A DNA stretch of 64,000 nt from Poecilobothrus nobilitatus. Lineage: Eukaryota > Arthropoda > Insecta > Diptera > Dolichopodidae. Shown here in pieces: positions 47,476-59,555 of this stretch; within the stretch, counting starts at the first letter, position 1, and every line of letters begins with the position of its first letter. The position numbers and the translations under genes are program-made. The notes beneath the pieces are model-generated. The model did no database searches and was not told the DNA's origin. It saw nothing but the letters and a program-made list of their open reading frames with translations. The stretch is taken from contig OX352774.1 of NCBI GenBank assembly GCA_947095535.1, positions 177,504,200 through 177,568,199 on the forward strand, read 5' to 3'.

Positions 47476-48010
47476 AAAGTGATGACCCAATGCTTCCTTT
47501 ACTTTGAATACTTTTTTAAAGCATTAGAACAAAGCAAAGTTAACAAAGTAAATACTGGCCCAATTTGTATTTTTTATTTTGACTTTTGTTGAATTTATTT
47601 TTTCTGAAATATGATTTAAAGAAATTTCTGGAAATTTTATATATATTAATTATTGTATATGAAATGTACAAATGTTTGTATTCAGTACCAAATAGAAGAA
47701 GATATTGGGTTCGGGATATTTATATGAATCGTCAAATTTATGGATAGTACGAAATCACATTCCCACCTATTTAAAATTTTTCCCACCTTAAAATTTTTTT
47801 AATGTTTATGTAAAAAAATTCAAATAACAAATGTCATAGTATTCAACGTAAGGTACGAAATCGAAATTCGTCAATTTCTTACTTTGTCTCGGTTGCTTAC
47901 TTTGAATACTTTGTGCATTTGGTCAAGTACCATAATGTAATTCATTTTATCTGTCAAAGTTTTAGAAGGAAATAAAAGAAGGAAAGTAAGCATTGGGCCA
48001 TCACCTTTAT
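47476..48010. mobile_element. MITE-like inverted-repeat element with TA ends
   Basis: AAAGTGATGACCCAATGCTT (47476) pairs with the right end, whose reverse complement is AAAGGTGATGGCCCAATGCT (ending 48008). Arms are about 30 bp, both bordered by TA, compatible with a Tc1/mariner-type target duplication. Internal 'actttgaatacttt' strings recur. About 535 bp, non-coding. Confidence 0.6.
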
Positions 48011-48244
48011 TCTTTTTTTTCTAAAAATTGTATTTTTTTTTTTTTAAAATCGTATTTATTACATCAGGGAAACAAAAATTTGATTAATAAAGTTTTCGGG
48101 TTGCCGCCCCCATCTTGTAAATGCTTCAATATTGGAATATATATTAATGGGAAAAATAATTAATTCGATTATAATTTTGACAAAATCGGATATCTAATGG
48201 CGTTGAACCCCATTGTTTTAATAGTTTTGTTGTTGCAATATGTA

Positions 48245-48560
48245 TGTACAAAAATAATTAAGAGAGATTTTTCTGTTGGTTTTAAAAACAGAGTTTCAAT
48301 AATTTGTTTAGCGGAGGTTTTGGGATGACAGCCTTCACTATTTTAAATAGTTTGAATTTTTTAGTTGGTCGCAAATTCAAAATAATTACAATTTTTCCAG
48401 AATATGTGAATTTATATATATTTGTATATGTATGTATGTCAATGATTTAGGACAACTTTTAAAAAATAAAAGAGAATGAAAAAAAAAAAATATTTTCGCA
48501 AAACTACATTTGGAAAAATAAGATTTTGAAAAAATAAGATTAAAAATAATAAGATTTCGA
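48245..48560 (+). repeat. Family E partial copy
   Basis: AATTAAGAGAGATTTTTCTG and TTTCAATAATTTGTTTAGCG align with the internal units of the element at 624-1118. AAGATTTCGATG and 'aaataagattttga' resemble the inverted AAAATCTCG series at that element's end. Confidence 0.5.
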
Positions 48561-49241
48561 TGTAGACTCATTTAAATAATATTCTTAAAAACAAAGTAGA
48601 CGTTACCATAATTCGAGACATAAAAATTGGTATAAATGAGTTGATCCCATATAACCTCTGAACCATTATATTTTCTTTTGATTTCACATTAAAGTTTAAA
48701 GGTACGATTACACTTTTCTTTTTTTTTTTCTTTGTATTTTAGAAAATACATCGTAATTTTATTTTATCTATTGCTTTTAGTGGAAAATTTTATATAAATA
48801 AGAATATAAATATTTAAATATTAATAAATAAAAAAAGGGATAAAAAAAAAAACAAAAGTAAAAAATTAAATTTAAATAATTCAGAAAATAATTTAATGCT
48901 ATGTAATCCTTATGAAAAAATTGAAAAATAAATTTCATTCCATTTACATCTTAAAATTGTACACCATCATCTTAAAGATGTACTTACTAAGATGTTGTAT
49001 ATTTACACTTATTAATAATTACAATCTTAAAGCTTTTTTTTTTTTTGTTTTATTTGAAAAAATCCAGAGAAGATCTCTTTAAAGACTTTAAAAGGAAGAT
49101 TAATGTATAGACGGTATTACTTTATATTACATTGTTATATGCTTAATAAAACATCTTTAATATCACAAGAAAATTAAAATTTTTATTTTTTTCTTATTAA
49201 ATAAGCTTAGTAAAAATTTATTCATTACCTTAAAAATTCTT
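48561..49241. other. Stretch without a supported gene
   Basis: AT-rich DNA with poly(T) and poly(A) tracts; nothing else recognised. Confidence 0.4.
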
Positions 49242-49791
49242 TATACAGGGTGCCTCCAAATCAATGGTTTTCCTTGAAATGGTTGATGGAGCAAAAAATT
49301 ATATGGGGGACTTTTCACTGCTTTCATGAAAAAGTTTTTGCCTTATAACAGGCAAAGTTTTTGAACTAGAAAGGTGCTAGTATAGTCAGGGGAAGAGGGA
49401 AAAGGGAAAGGTAATATTTTAAAATAAAAAAAGCTATTATGTTAATACCGTTATTTTCTTGATTAAAAGCTTAACTAATACTTTAAAAATTTGGTTTTAA
49501 GCCCTTATAACCTCAGACTTTGAAGCTCTAGAGTAATGGTCGAAAATGATTTAGAAAACTGCTTTAATAAGCTTTAAAATGGCATACTTAGTTTTAGTTA
49601 ATTTTCTGTCTTATTTGATTTCAATTTTAACGAAATAAAACTAAACTATGGTTGAAAATAGTTAAGGCCTCATAATTTCTAAAGCAGGGGAAATGGGCCC
49701 CCCCCCCCTTCAAAATAATTTTTTTGTACGTCTCGACATGACCGATTATATATTTGAAGGAAGACCTTCGAGTCAGAGCATCTTGTATATA
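49242..49791. mobile_element. CAGGGTG-type inverted-repeat element
   Basis: It opens TATACAGGGTGCCTCC and closes with GAGCATCTTGTATATA, whose reverse complement, TATATACAAGATGCTC, matches the opening at most positions. It contains GCAAAAAATTATATGGGG, shared with the element at 21848, and an unusual C11 tract at 49698-49708. About 550 bp; non-coding. Confidence 0.55.
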
Positions 49792-51350
49792 ACTTCCTGA
49801 GTTTTCTTAATAATGACTGCATAAAAAAAAAACGTAAAACAGAAAAAAAAAGGATTTATAAGACTTACACCGACAGAAATTCAAATAAAATGAAAAATTT
49901 ATTCAAAATTAAAAGAAAAAGAAAAACAAAGAGAAAAAAAATTAAATGAAAATAGAATTTTATTTTAACTCTTATAAATTAGAGAAGATTTGTAATTTAG
50001 ACTTACAAAAAATAAAAATTAAAGCAGAAAATATGAAATCTTATAACCTTTTATTGTGGTTTTTATTTTCTTTAGTTTACTTTTATAAGCAGTAGATATG
50101 CTTCAAATTATTTTGTACATTGATAATTATTTTATCTTTATTCTAAATCAGTTTTTCTTATTATTTTTGTATATATTATTAATTTTAGTTTTTTCTGATA
50201 AATGATATGTTATTAATTTTCTACGATTATTTGCCAATTTATACGAGAATCAAATGGCTGTCATCGTTTTTCTATCAAACTATACTTGAACTTTTTTTTA
50301 ATAGGATTCAACGATGACTTACCTAGACAATTTTAACTATCTTATTAAAATCGAAATATAAATATTATAAAATTTTAAAATCTTTAAGATTATAAGACTC
50401 ATTTTAACTTAATGCTTCAGATACAAATGGTTTCCAATAAAAGTATTGGCTTAATAATTTTATATTATACTACTAGCAATAATCTAGTTGAGGTTATTTT
50501 GTATGGTTATATTGCATTAGGTACTTTTAGCTATATGTGCTATATGTTAAATTCTCTTACTCTCAGTAATTTCCATGCTAAATGTTTATTTCCAAGCTAA
50601 ATGATCCATGCAGAATATACCTTATTTTTACGAAATTTAGCTTAATTTGCTTTTAGTTTTCATTGTGAACATTCTAAAGCCTTTTGATTGTTGGTATTTA
50701 CGTTCTATCAACAACTGATTCTGTCGTCTTGCATTGAACTCTTTATAATATTTCGATCTTTGAGTTTTTTGTGCCTTATAGACAAATGTTTGTAAGTAAA
50801 ATTTTCTTCAATTAATTGATCAAGGTGTCGTAATATTATTCCAAGAAACCAATATGAAATTGTTATTAGGTTATAAAAACTATTACATTGTCACATAATA
50901 TGTATATCTCTTGATTCTTACTGAACTGTTTTAAGTTCTTCAAATATCCTTAAAGATTATTTGTAATGTATGTAATCACAATTGCTTTATTTATAATCAC
51001 ATAAAAAAATAATGGAATTGCATGACTTTTTTTTTGTTTTTAAACTCTACGCAAGAAAATTGAAATAGAAAATGACAATGCATGCAGATTTGGTCAAGAA
51101 GAGAAAGAAAGTCTAGGTTACATACTCATAAACTAAGAAGCTTTACTCTGAGCAACTTATGTGCACCTAGAAGCATATTACTTTGCCGAAGATGAACAAC
51201 CATCAATAAATCCTATACAAATCTTTACTTTTTTTTGAGGCACTAGGGCTGACAAAAGTATTATAAGTGAACGCAAAATCCACATTACGTAATAACAGAG
51301 AGGGAACAATACATCTACATCTAAAAGTTTTTTTTTTTTTTTTTACGAGG
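49792..51350. other. Stretch without a supported gene
   Basis: AT-rich DNA. The plus-strand frame at 50412-50600 has no recognisable motif. Confidence 0.4.
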
Positions 51351-51399
51351 GTTGGTGGAAAACTCGAAAGTCGCCAAGAGGAACTGCACGTGCTTTTCA

Positions 51400-51697
51400 G
51401 GGTAGTGTTGGACTTTAACCAACCAAAACCACCCTCCTTTTAAACCAAACCTTAGGATGGAACCTTTAATACAAATGTTTGGATTTGTGGTAGGGATGTG
51501 GGAAGGATAATTGGGGAAATTGGAATTAGGGAATTTGGATTATGGGGAATAGGAAGGAAAACTGGAGGGATATTTTGAAGAAGGATGTTAATGTTCTTCT
51601 TAAACTTAAGTAAATCGTACACATATGAATTACCAACTTTAGGGAATACATGCGATGGTATATGGTTCCACAAACGGGATGTGCGCATGACAAACCA
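51400..51697 (-). pseudogene. Jockey-like retrotransposon ORF2 C-terminus and 3' UTR
   Basis: The minus strand reads MRTSRLWNHIPSHVFPKVG, then YDLLKFKKNINILL. This is the conserved C-terminal block of many jockey/CR1-type polyproteins (RT.RLWN.LP..VF ... FK..IN..L). The downstream UTR (GGAGGGTGGTTTTGGTTGGT) is shared with the copy at 47119-47440. The frame is cut at its 5' side by the hairpin at 51698, so the rest of the reverse transcriptase is absent. Confidence 0.75.
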
Positions 51698-51744
51698 ATT
51701 TCCATAAGCTCCAAGCTGTATATAAGCTTGGAGCTTATGGAAAT
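51698..51744. repeat. Perfect 20-bp hairpin with 7-base loop
   Basis: Arms 51698-51717 and 51725-51744 (TTTCCATAAGCTCCAAGCT and its complement) are exact, around loop GTATATA. A third, altered direct copy (TTCCATAAGCTATAAGCTGT) lies at about 51773-51792. Confidence 0.9.
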
Positions 51745-51792
51745 ATTATTGAAAATTACGTTTAATGCTAGTTCCATAAGCTATAAGCTGTA

Positions 51793-54589
51793 TTTCGCCA
51801 TCTTGATAACTCTACATGGAGGGATGAGCATCTGTTGCCCTCTTTTTTTCTCGTTGGAAAACTTTGAATGGAGGCATTAATTGTTTTATTTCTTTGGAAC
51901 AACTGTTAATCCCTACGAGATACCTATAAAACAGGGTCAGTGACAAACTGTGCGACGCTGGCTGAGTGGAGTGAGCATTGAAGTTACACTGGGGTCTTTG
52001 ATCAGACGAATCTGTTTTGCAGATTATTTATATTTCTTAAATAACAATTGAATCTAAGCTAACCACTAAGTAAATACAAGAAAAGGATCCTTTTATACGA
52101 AGTAATTGTAGGATTAGAAAATCAAGAGAGAAATTGTAGGGAAATAGGATAATGTTTTGAAAACTTGCAAATTATATAATGAATCAAATCTTATTAGACG
52201 TGAAAGCATATTGGATGGAAGCATGTTTCACATTTTACTGATTCTTAGAATTAATGAGATGAAAAATAAATGAAAAATGAGAAACTAAGATATTAGAGCC
52301 TTTTTTTCACTTAAATTTTATATGATATTGTTATATTTTTACTTTAAAAGTTTTTTAAATTTTTAAGAACTCGCAATTAGTTATTAAAATTTATAAGTTT
52401 TTAATGAACTTTTTTAATAATTAAACTTCATTTAATTTTATTTTAATTAAAACAAAAATAGTAATTTATATTTTTTTTTAAATAAATAAAATAAATAATT
52501 TATATACAATTTACAGTTTTTATCATAAACAGAATTTTGTAATATTATCTTCAATTTACAAAAACAATAAAATTTGAATGGTAACATTTCGAATTACATA
52601 TTACGTATATTACAAAGTTCAAAAATTCAAGATGAACATGAACAATTTTGTTTACATTTTCTTTAACCTATTATTTTAAAGAAAAAAGTGAAATGGTATT
52701 CAGTGGACTGTAGGTCCTAAGTCTCAAACACTCATAGGAGAACTCGTACTCAATCCACCTCTCTATACAGTGTTTTTTGATGAATCCCACATCCTCACAC
52801 AAAAATAAACTTCTATTAGTATCTATTATTTATTGGTTTTTTCGAAATCATAATTTTGTCTATCGGTGGGGTTTAATGATAGCCTTATAGAAAAGTATAT
52901 GTAAGCAAAATTTTCTCCATTTTATTGTAAAATTTACTTTAATATTCTTCCAAAAAAACAAAATAAAAGAGATTATGGATGAATTACATATACCGTCGCA
53001 CTTAAAAAAAATATCAAAGAAGTAGAAATAAATGGGAACTTGTTTAAGACCTAATCAAATCAATTATAAAATAACAAGATTTTTATTGCTTTAAAATAAG
53101 ATAATGTATATTATAATCTTTTACAATTATACGGAATAATCCTTTTTTAAGGATTCAATAAGTTTAAAAGAATTTTCAACTTACATTTTTCGTAACAATC
53201 CCCAAAATTTATATCATTATAATTTTTTTTTATGTTACTTTTCTTATGATTTTCAGTTGATTACACTGAATCATGTCTCATATCATACTACTCATCTATT
53301 GGGGCTAAACGATCTAGTTTCCAACGATATTGGAACTTAAATTAAATTATCATATTTTTATTTTAGTTTTTATAAATTGGTATCTAATTCCGTTTCTAAA
53401 TTTTCGAGAAAAAAATCTGTAAAATGCATTCAAAAGGTCAAGAAATTTTCTTTTAAGGAAGTATGTATCTATTCACTATCTGTAAAAAAACTACCTTCTC
53501 ATAAGCGATTGCGGATTACAGATTACTATACAACGGTGCCTAGTAGTGTAGTTAATTAAGGAATTCTCTGTTTATATACTTATATTCTTAATATATCAGT
53601 TTTCTATCCATTCTGTGTTTAATGCTAGTAGTCCCTATCAGTTTTCTAGAAATTACTTATTTGTGAAATTGTGCTCAAATCGATTGAAGACACAAACCAA
53701 TCTTCAATAATTCAATTATAGACACAAACTTATTATTAAATACGCGTGTAGGTTTTGCAAGACTAAATTCTAAAGTTATAATTAAAGACATTTTAAAAAA
53801 TATTTTGAATGCAAATGGGAGGAATGATCAAAAAATAAATTAGTAATTTTCTTAAATTCGACTTTTAATCTGAATTAACTGAGATTATTTTTTTTAACTT
53901 TCATCATTTACGTATAACTAAAAATGTTAATCGATATTTTTTTTTTTTTTACTATCCTACCATCAACAATAATTTAAAAACTTAAAAAAAAAAAACCAAT
54001 TATATACAACAAAAATTAATTAATGGTAAAATAAAAAAAAAATAAAATATCATGCAACAATGTTTTTTCAAGTATTTAATTTTTATATTTTCTGTAATTA
54101 GAAAAACAATACCACTTTACCCAACAATAAGTATACCATATATTATATTCTATTAAAATATTGTTGACATTTTCTTTTATCATGATTGTATAAAAATGTT
54201 CCAATTTAATCCTTACAAAAATTACGACAATGTACAAGAACATATTCTATTCAATAAATATTAAACAATTCAACTCATTTATTTAATCTGTCCCTTCTTA
54301 TAAGTGAATGGAATCTTGAGTGGTTCTATTTTAATTTTTTGTTTTCTTTTTCTGTTTTTTTTTTTTTGTAAAACTTATTTCCCTTGTTAATTATATTCTT
54401 TTGTCGTCATCATTTTATCTAATTTATCCCCATTAAAAAGTTGATAAGACTTATGTAATTTGTCATTCTTGAATCCTTATATGAAAATTATTTTATAAAT
54501 TTTCATTGCATGCAAATGTACTGTTGCTGACATATATTATAAACATATTATATTTGGCGAATTGAAATATCATAGTAAAATGTTGTATG
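51793..54589. other. Stretch without a supported gene
   Basis: AT-rich DNA. A string at 51959-51970 (CTGGCTGAGTGG) resembles a tRNA A box, but no B box follows at the right distance. Confidence 0.35.
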
Positions 54590-55430
54590 GGAAATAACGC
54601 CGAAAAATATATAGTGTCAAAGGTATGAATCGGCTTAGAATCAAATTCTGAGTCGATTAGGCCATGTACGTCCGTCCGTCCGCAAAATAACTCAAAAAAT
54701 AAAGGAGCTAGGAGGCTGAATTTTTTTTAACGTCACTTTTGAAAAATTGTTAGTTTTACTATTTAAATCCAACATTTTTGACCGCCGGGTTCGAGTAACT
54801 GCCATACAACTTTTTTCTTTATATGAAAATAACTCAGTATCTATTGATAAATTTGATTGGTTTAAAGAAGCCGGTTCAGGCTTCTTGCACCTCTTGGAAC
54901 TTAATGAAGCTAGGCGCTTGAAATCTTACAAATGATGATCAAATTTTATGACAACAACTTCTGTAAAATTTGGTTGTGCTGGTAAAACATGTTCGGGTAG
55001 CTGTCATACAACATCTCTTTTTAAATGAAAGTAACTCAGTATCTATTGAAGCTAGGTATCTGAAATTTAGTGAGATGTCCGGTTACATGCCAAAAACTTT
55101 TGTAAAATTTGATTGGTCTAAAGCAGCCGGTTTAGGCTTCTTGCACCTCTTGGAACTTAATGAAGCTAGGCGTCTAAAATCTTATAAATGATGATCAAGT
55201 TTTATGGCAACAACTTCTATAAAATTTGGTTGTGTTTGTGCAATAGATGTGGGTAGCTGTCATACAACTCCACAATTTGCATAAATATATCTCTGTAGTT
55301 AATGTCGGTACTAAAACATCTGAAAGTTTTTAAAAGATTGTCAAGCTTTATAGAAACAAGGTATATTACATTCATACGAGTATCCCAGAGTTGACACAGC
55401 TATTACTCTACTGCAATCTTCCTCGTTTAT
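54590..55430 (+). mobile_element. Dispersed repeat family B with internal 256-bp tandem unit
   Basis: It contains GAGTCGATTAGGCCATGTAC, a GTCCGTCCGTCCG core and AATAACTCAAAAAAT. A segment around GGCTTCTTGCACCTCTTGGA is duplicated at a period of 256 bp (54881 and 55137). It ends 'gtatcccagagttgacac..ctactgcaatcttcctc', as in the inverted copy at 28815-29300. The open frames inside (54747-54935, 54970-55191) translate the same repeat twice and are not taken as genes. Confidence 0.8.
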
Positions 55431-56562
55431 TTTATAAAAAGTTATTCATATTTGATAAATTGTGGTTTACTTGCCGTATAAGTTTAACTTGCTGCATGCA
55501 AAAGCGTATTTATTAAATAGGTAGCGGGGGTCGGGGGCTTTTACACATCTTTTATTGTTTTAATTTCGTTATTTGCACACAAGACTTTAGAAAATTGTGG
55601 GAAAAAATTTCTTTAGTTTATGATTCTTTTAGTTTTATTTAATTTACTTTTAGCAAGATACCTTTTTGCGGCGTTATTTCATTTTAAAATACAAGAATGA
55701 AATAATGCCACAATAAAATGAAATAAGCCTGTAATAATGGAAATTTGCGATCTTAGATAAATCTTTTTTCTTTTGCGGTGTTATTTCATTCCGCCATTAT
55801 CTTCTTCTATTCGTGTTGTTTTATTATTACAAATGTTACATTTTAAGTATTATTAATTTTTAAAAAATTTTTTACTCTTAACAAAAAAAATGAATTATGA
55901 CTTCAGTGGCATTTTTTGTTAAATCAGCTTTCATGTAATGTAGAAATTTTAAAAATTGATAACTACACTTTTACAAGTATAACTTCCAAAGAGTAACGAT
56001 ATTGTTTTAAAATTATGTACAATAATAAAATTTTCAGATCATCAGACCTATTTCTTCTATATATGATTATTCTTCAAGAATATACTGAAACTTTTAACAA
56101 TATTTTAATAAAATCATCATAAGTGTCAGATAAGTGTCCTTCAATTACATATACTGCTGCCCTACAATTACAAATCCAAAGCCTTTATTTTCAATTTTAT
56201 CAACTATAATTTTAATGGTGATCATTATTTTAATGATTTAAAAGTACTTTTGGGAGTAATAATAAACTTATCTTAATCATTCTAATTCTATTATTAATAA
56301 AGCTAATCTTATGTTAGCTTTTATAAAATATGATCCAAAGAATTCAATAATCCATACATTCTCAAATCACTTAATAATTTATTTAATTCGATGTAATCTT
56401 GAATATGTTAGTTAGTTATTATTTGATCCCCATATATATAAACAGAATTGATGCGGTTTCAAGAAAAACTTTCACAAATTTGCTTTTCCAGTGGTTTGAT
56501 TCATTTAACTAACTGGAAATATCATTTTTTGGTTATAGCTTTTCTTAATAGTTAAGATAGGA
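55431..56562. other. Stretch without a supported gene
   Basis: AT-rich DNA with no recognised element. Confidence 0.4.
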
Positions 56563-56650
56563 ATTAAAAACACTGGCTACCTATGTAAGATTTGAATCAA
56601 CAATCGCTCAGTTCATAAACTACGTGCTGATTCATTTGGCCAACGGGATC
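56563..56650 (-). mobile_element. SINE family S2 head, decayed copy
   Basis: The minus strand GATCCCGTTGGCCAAATGAA, then GAACTGAGCGATTGTTGATTC, aligns without gaps to the S2 head at 38432 (A box region TTGGCCAAATG; B box TTGATTCAAATC). Confidence 0.5.
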
Positions 56651-56857
56651 TCACTTGACCTTAATTTATTTACTTTTCTATTTATATTGATACTGCAAAT
56701 AACACAGGTTAATGCAATTTTACAAAACATTCGGCTACTAAGGAATATAGGCCCAATACTATTTTTAATTTATGCATTAATATTATTTATTTTGCTTATA
56801 TTATATATTAACCCTATATTTACTAGCAAGAGAAATTAGTTTTTAATTAATAAAACT

Positions 56858-56915
56858 TGCTACCTATATGATATTTGAACCCGCACTCTCTCGGTTAATA
56901 AGCCAACGTACGTTT
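56858..56915 (-). mobile_element. SINE family S2 head, decayed copy
   Basis: The minus strand TATTAACCGAGAGAGTGCGG followed by GTTCAAAT matches TATTAACCGAAGGAGTGTGG of S2 plus its B box. The region left of it shares 'gctacctat' with the copy at 56563. Confidence 0.55.
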
Positions 56916-58111
56916 AAAAAAAACTACAAGTATTTAAAAATTGCATACTTTAAGGAGAATTTTTAATTATTCAATTATCCATATTATAATTTATACCTAT
57001 TATCAAATCATCCTACATATAATATAATTATATATAATCTTAAAATCAAAATTTCTTAAAAAAATAATTAATTCATAATTAAATGTCATTTCTATCATAA
57101 ATATTCGATCCTTTATAGATTTTTGATCTAATTAAAAAAAAACACAAGTGCATTAAAAATTTATAAAACCATATGTCCTTGGTAAAAGAAAAAATTTTCA
57201 TTTCTTAAATGCTACCATAATTTTAAAACTAATGACACATTATATTCCATAAATAATAATTTGATATTTAGTATATTATAATAAATAATAATAATTTTCT
57301 TAAGATTATCCTTAACTTGTCAGTTCTCTATTTACAGAAGTAACAATATCTTTAATCTTTATAAATTATTGATAAATTACAAATTAAAACTATATCAAGG
57401 TTTAACTTATTTTCATTTAAATGGTGAAATAACATGAAAAAAAAAAATGTTATCGTTTTAAGAATCACAGTATCAAAAATTTAATAAATTATCCAAAAAT
57501 AATGGAAAGATTATCCTAAACTACAGCAATAATTTTCCAAAAATATTTCATTAAGAGCCTTAAATTTTTCTTTAGATATTTCTTTCTTCTTCTTCCTTCG
57601 TCCTTTCAAAATATCAAGGTGGTCTTGGACTAACTTTTATTCTTAAAGCATGAACATTTATATACAGATTAGATGGAAAATTTATTTTTTTTACTTTACA
57701 TTAAAGCTGTACTTCGTCCTCAATAAATCTGCTAACAAACTTTAAGATAACCTTTAATAAAATTTAAAAATTTGATCACAAAAAAAAAAATAGAATAAGA
57801 GAAGACATTAAAATAAAAATCTATTGAAAAAAAGAACCAAAACTTATTTAAATACAAGTAGCTCATATACAACTGTACTAAGATAATATTATACAAGGAT
57901 ATGTACCAGTTTATTTTATATATGCATTGTATATAAAATTGTTGATTTTTCATTAATTTTCTAATAGAATTGCTTCAGTTATTTATTGTGTTTTCTTTTT
58001 TTTTTTAAAGATACCATTATATTAGGACCTGTTTAGTATAATAATAATATTAGTTATCTATAAATAAACTTCTGCTTGGTTAGCATATTTACATACATAT
58101 ATGTATGTACA
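56916..58111. other. Stretch without a supported gene
   Basis: AT-rich DNA; no exon or element recognised. Confidence 0.4.
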
Positions 58112-59555
58112 TATAAAAAACAAGGTAGAATGTAAACCAACGGTTTTTAAAAGGGCACATTTCCAAAAGACAATACAAACTGTTTAGAATTGAAACTTGA
58201 AACTTATTTGAAAATTTCATATAAGAAAAAATGTGAAAATAGGACTTTTTTGCAATTTTGAGGGGTTCTAAGTCCGGAACCCTATATAACTAAGAAAAAC
58301 CCTTAACACACATAAAAATATATTGCTAGAGCTTTAATTTTTATGTCCTGAAGAAGAAAAATGTGTACAGGTGCTTAAGTTACAGGTGCCTAGAAATAGC
58401 GAATTTTCAATTTTTGAGCCCTAATAGCTCTTAAACAGGGCCAGGTACAGCAACATTTTCTAAGAAAATGTATGCTAATTCTAATAGTTCTATTTTGTCT
58501 CAAAATTGCAGATTCAAAGACGTGCTACAGTTATGAAAAAAAGAAATTTCATGCAAAATGTGGTTTTCATATAACGGTAAATTTAAATAATAAATTGCAT
58601 AAATTTGATATTGTTTTATAGAGATAACAAAATTTTCGGTCTTCTAGCTGTTTTTGATTGTAAAACTATTACGCAGAGCCTCAGATATGAACATCTGAAA
58701 TTGGGGCTTTTGCAATTTTGAGGGGCTACAACTGTGGAACTAAAAGAAACCATTAACACACGTAAAAATATATTACTGGAGCTTTATTTTTTATGTCCTG
58801 CCGAAGAAATTTTTGTACAGATGCCTAAGTTACAGGTGTTTAAAAATAGCAAATTTTAAATTTTTGAGCCCTAATAGCTCATAAACAAGGGGTGGTCCAA
58901 AAAAAATGTCTGAGCAAACTTATACTAATTCTAAAAGTTCTTTCTGCCCTCAAAATTTCAAGTCCCTATCCAAAATCGTTCGGGAGTAGAAAAATCAAGC
59001 AAAATTTGGTTTTCACATAACGGTAAATTTAAATACTAAATTAAAAAAATAAATGTATAATTGTGTATAATACCTGTCGAATAACATTTTCATATTGAAA
59101 AAATGTTAAATAGAACATTAGATGAGATGGGGTTGGTTTTTTGAATAAGCTAAAGTTTCACATTATTTATGTTGTAAATAAATAAAGTAGTTTTAAATGA
59201 TACTCGCAATCATTTACTCAAAGATAAAAAACAAAAAAATTTTGTCGTTTAAAAAAAAATTGTACATAAAGTTTAAGAAAATGTTTGTGTTCTGTACAAT
59301 GATATATAAATATACGCATTCAAAAATAGGGCTTTTTCAAAGTTTGAGGGGCTGCACCTCCGTAACGGATGGGGCTACATGATGGGGCTTCCACAAAATT
59401 GAGTGTTTTATGAGACCTACCCATAGTTAAATTTTTTTTCTCTATCTTTAACGGTGTAGAAGTTTTGTAAACAGACGGATGGACGGACGGACGGACAGAG
59501 TGAAACTAATAAGCACATTTTTTCAAAATTTTTTTGGAAATGTGCTAAATAAGAA
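58112..59555 (-). mobile_element. Dispersed repeat family A, long copy
   Basis: In minus orientation it begins TTTAGCACATTTCC (59555 side), passes the CCGTCCGTCCATCCG core at 59476-59500 and ends AAGGTAGAATG-complement at 58128. A block containing TGCAATTTTGAGGGG and AGTTACAGGTG recurs at 58251 and 58711 (period 460), with a third partial start near 59341. It is about 1.44 kb, three times longer than the 31460 copy, because of the internal duplication. Confidence 0.8.

Noticed and set aside
51526..51880. Overlapping frames sharing ISISSKL(I/Y)SLELME on both strands
   Set aside because: The shared peptide comes from the perfect hairpin read on both strands.
51955..52010. Possible Ser/Leu tRNA start (CTGGCTGAGTGG)
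   Set aside because: No B box or acceptor stem follows.
54747..55191. Two adjacent plus-strand frames with similar peptides
   Set aside because: They translate the 256-bp duplicated unit of repeat family B; the inverted copy at 28815 lacks the frame.
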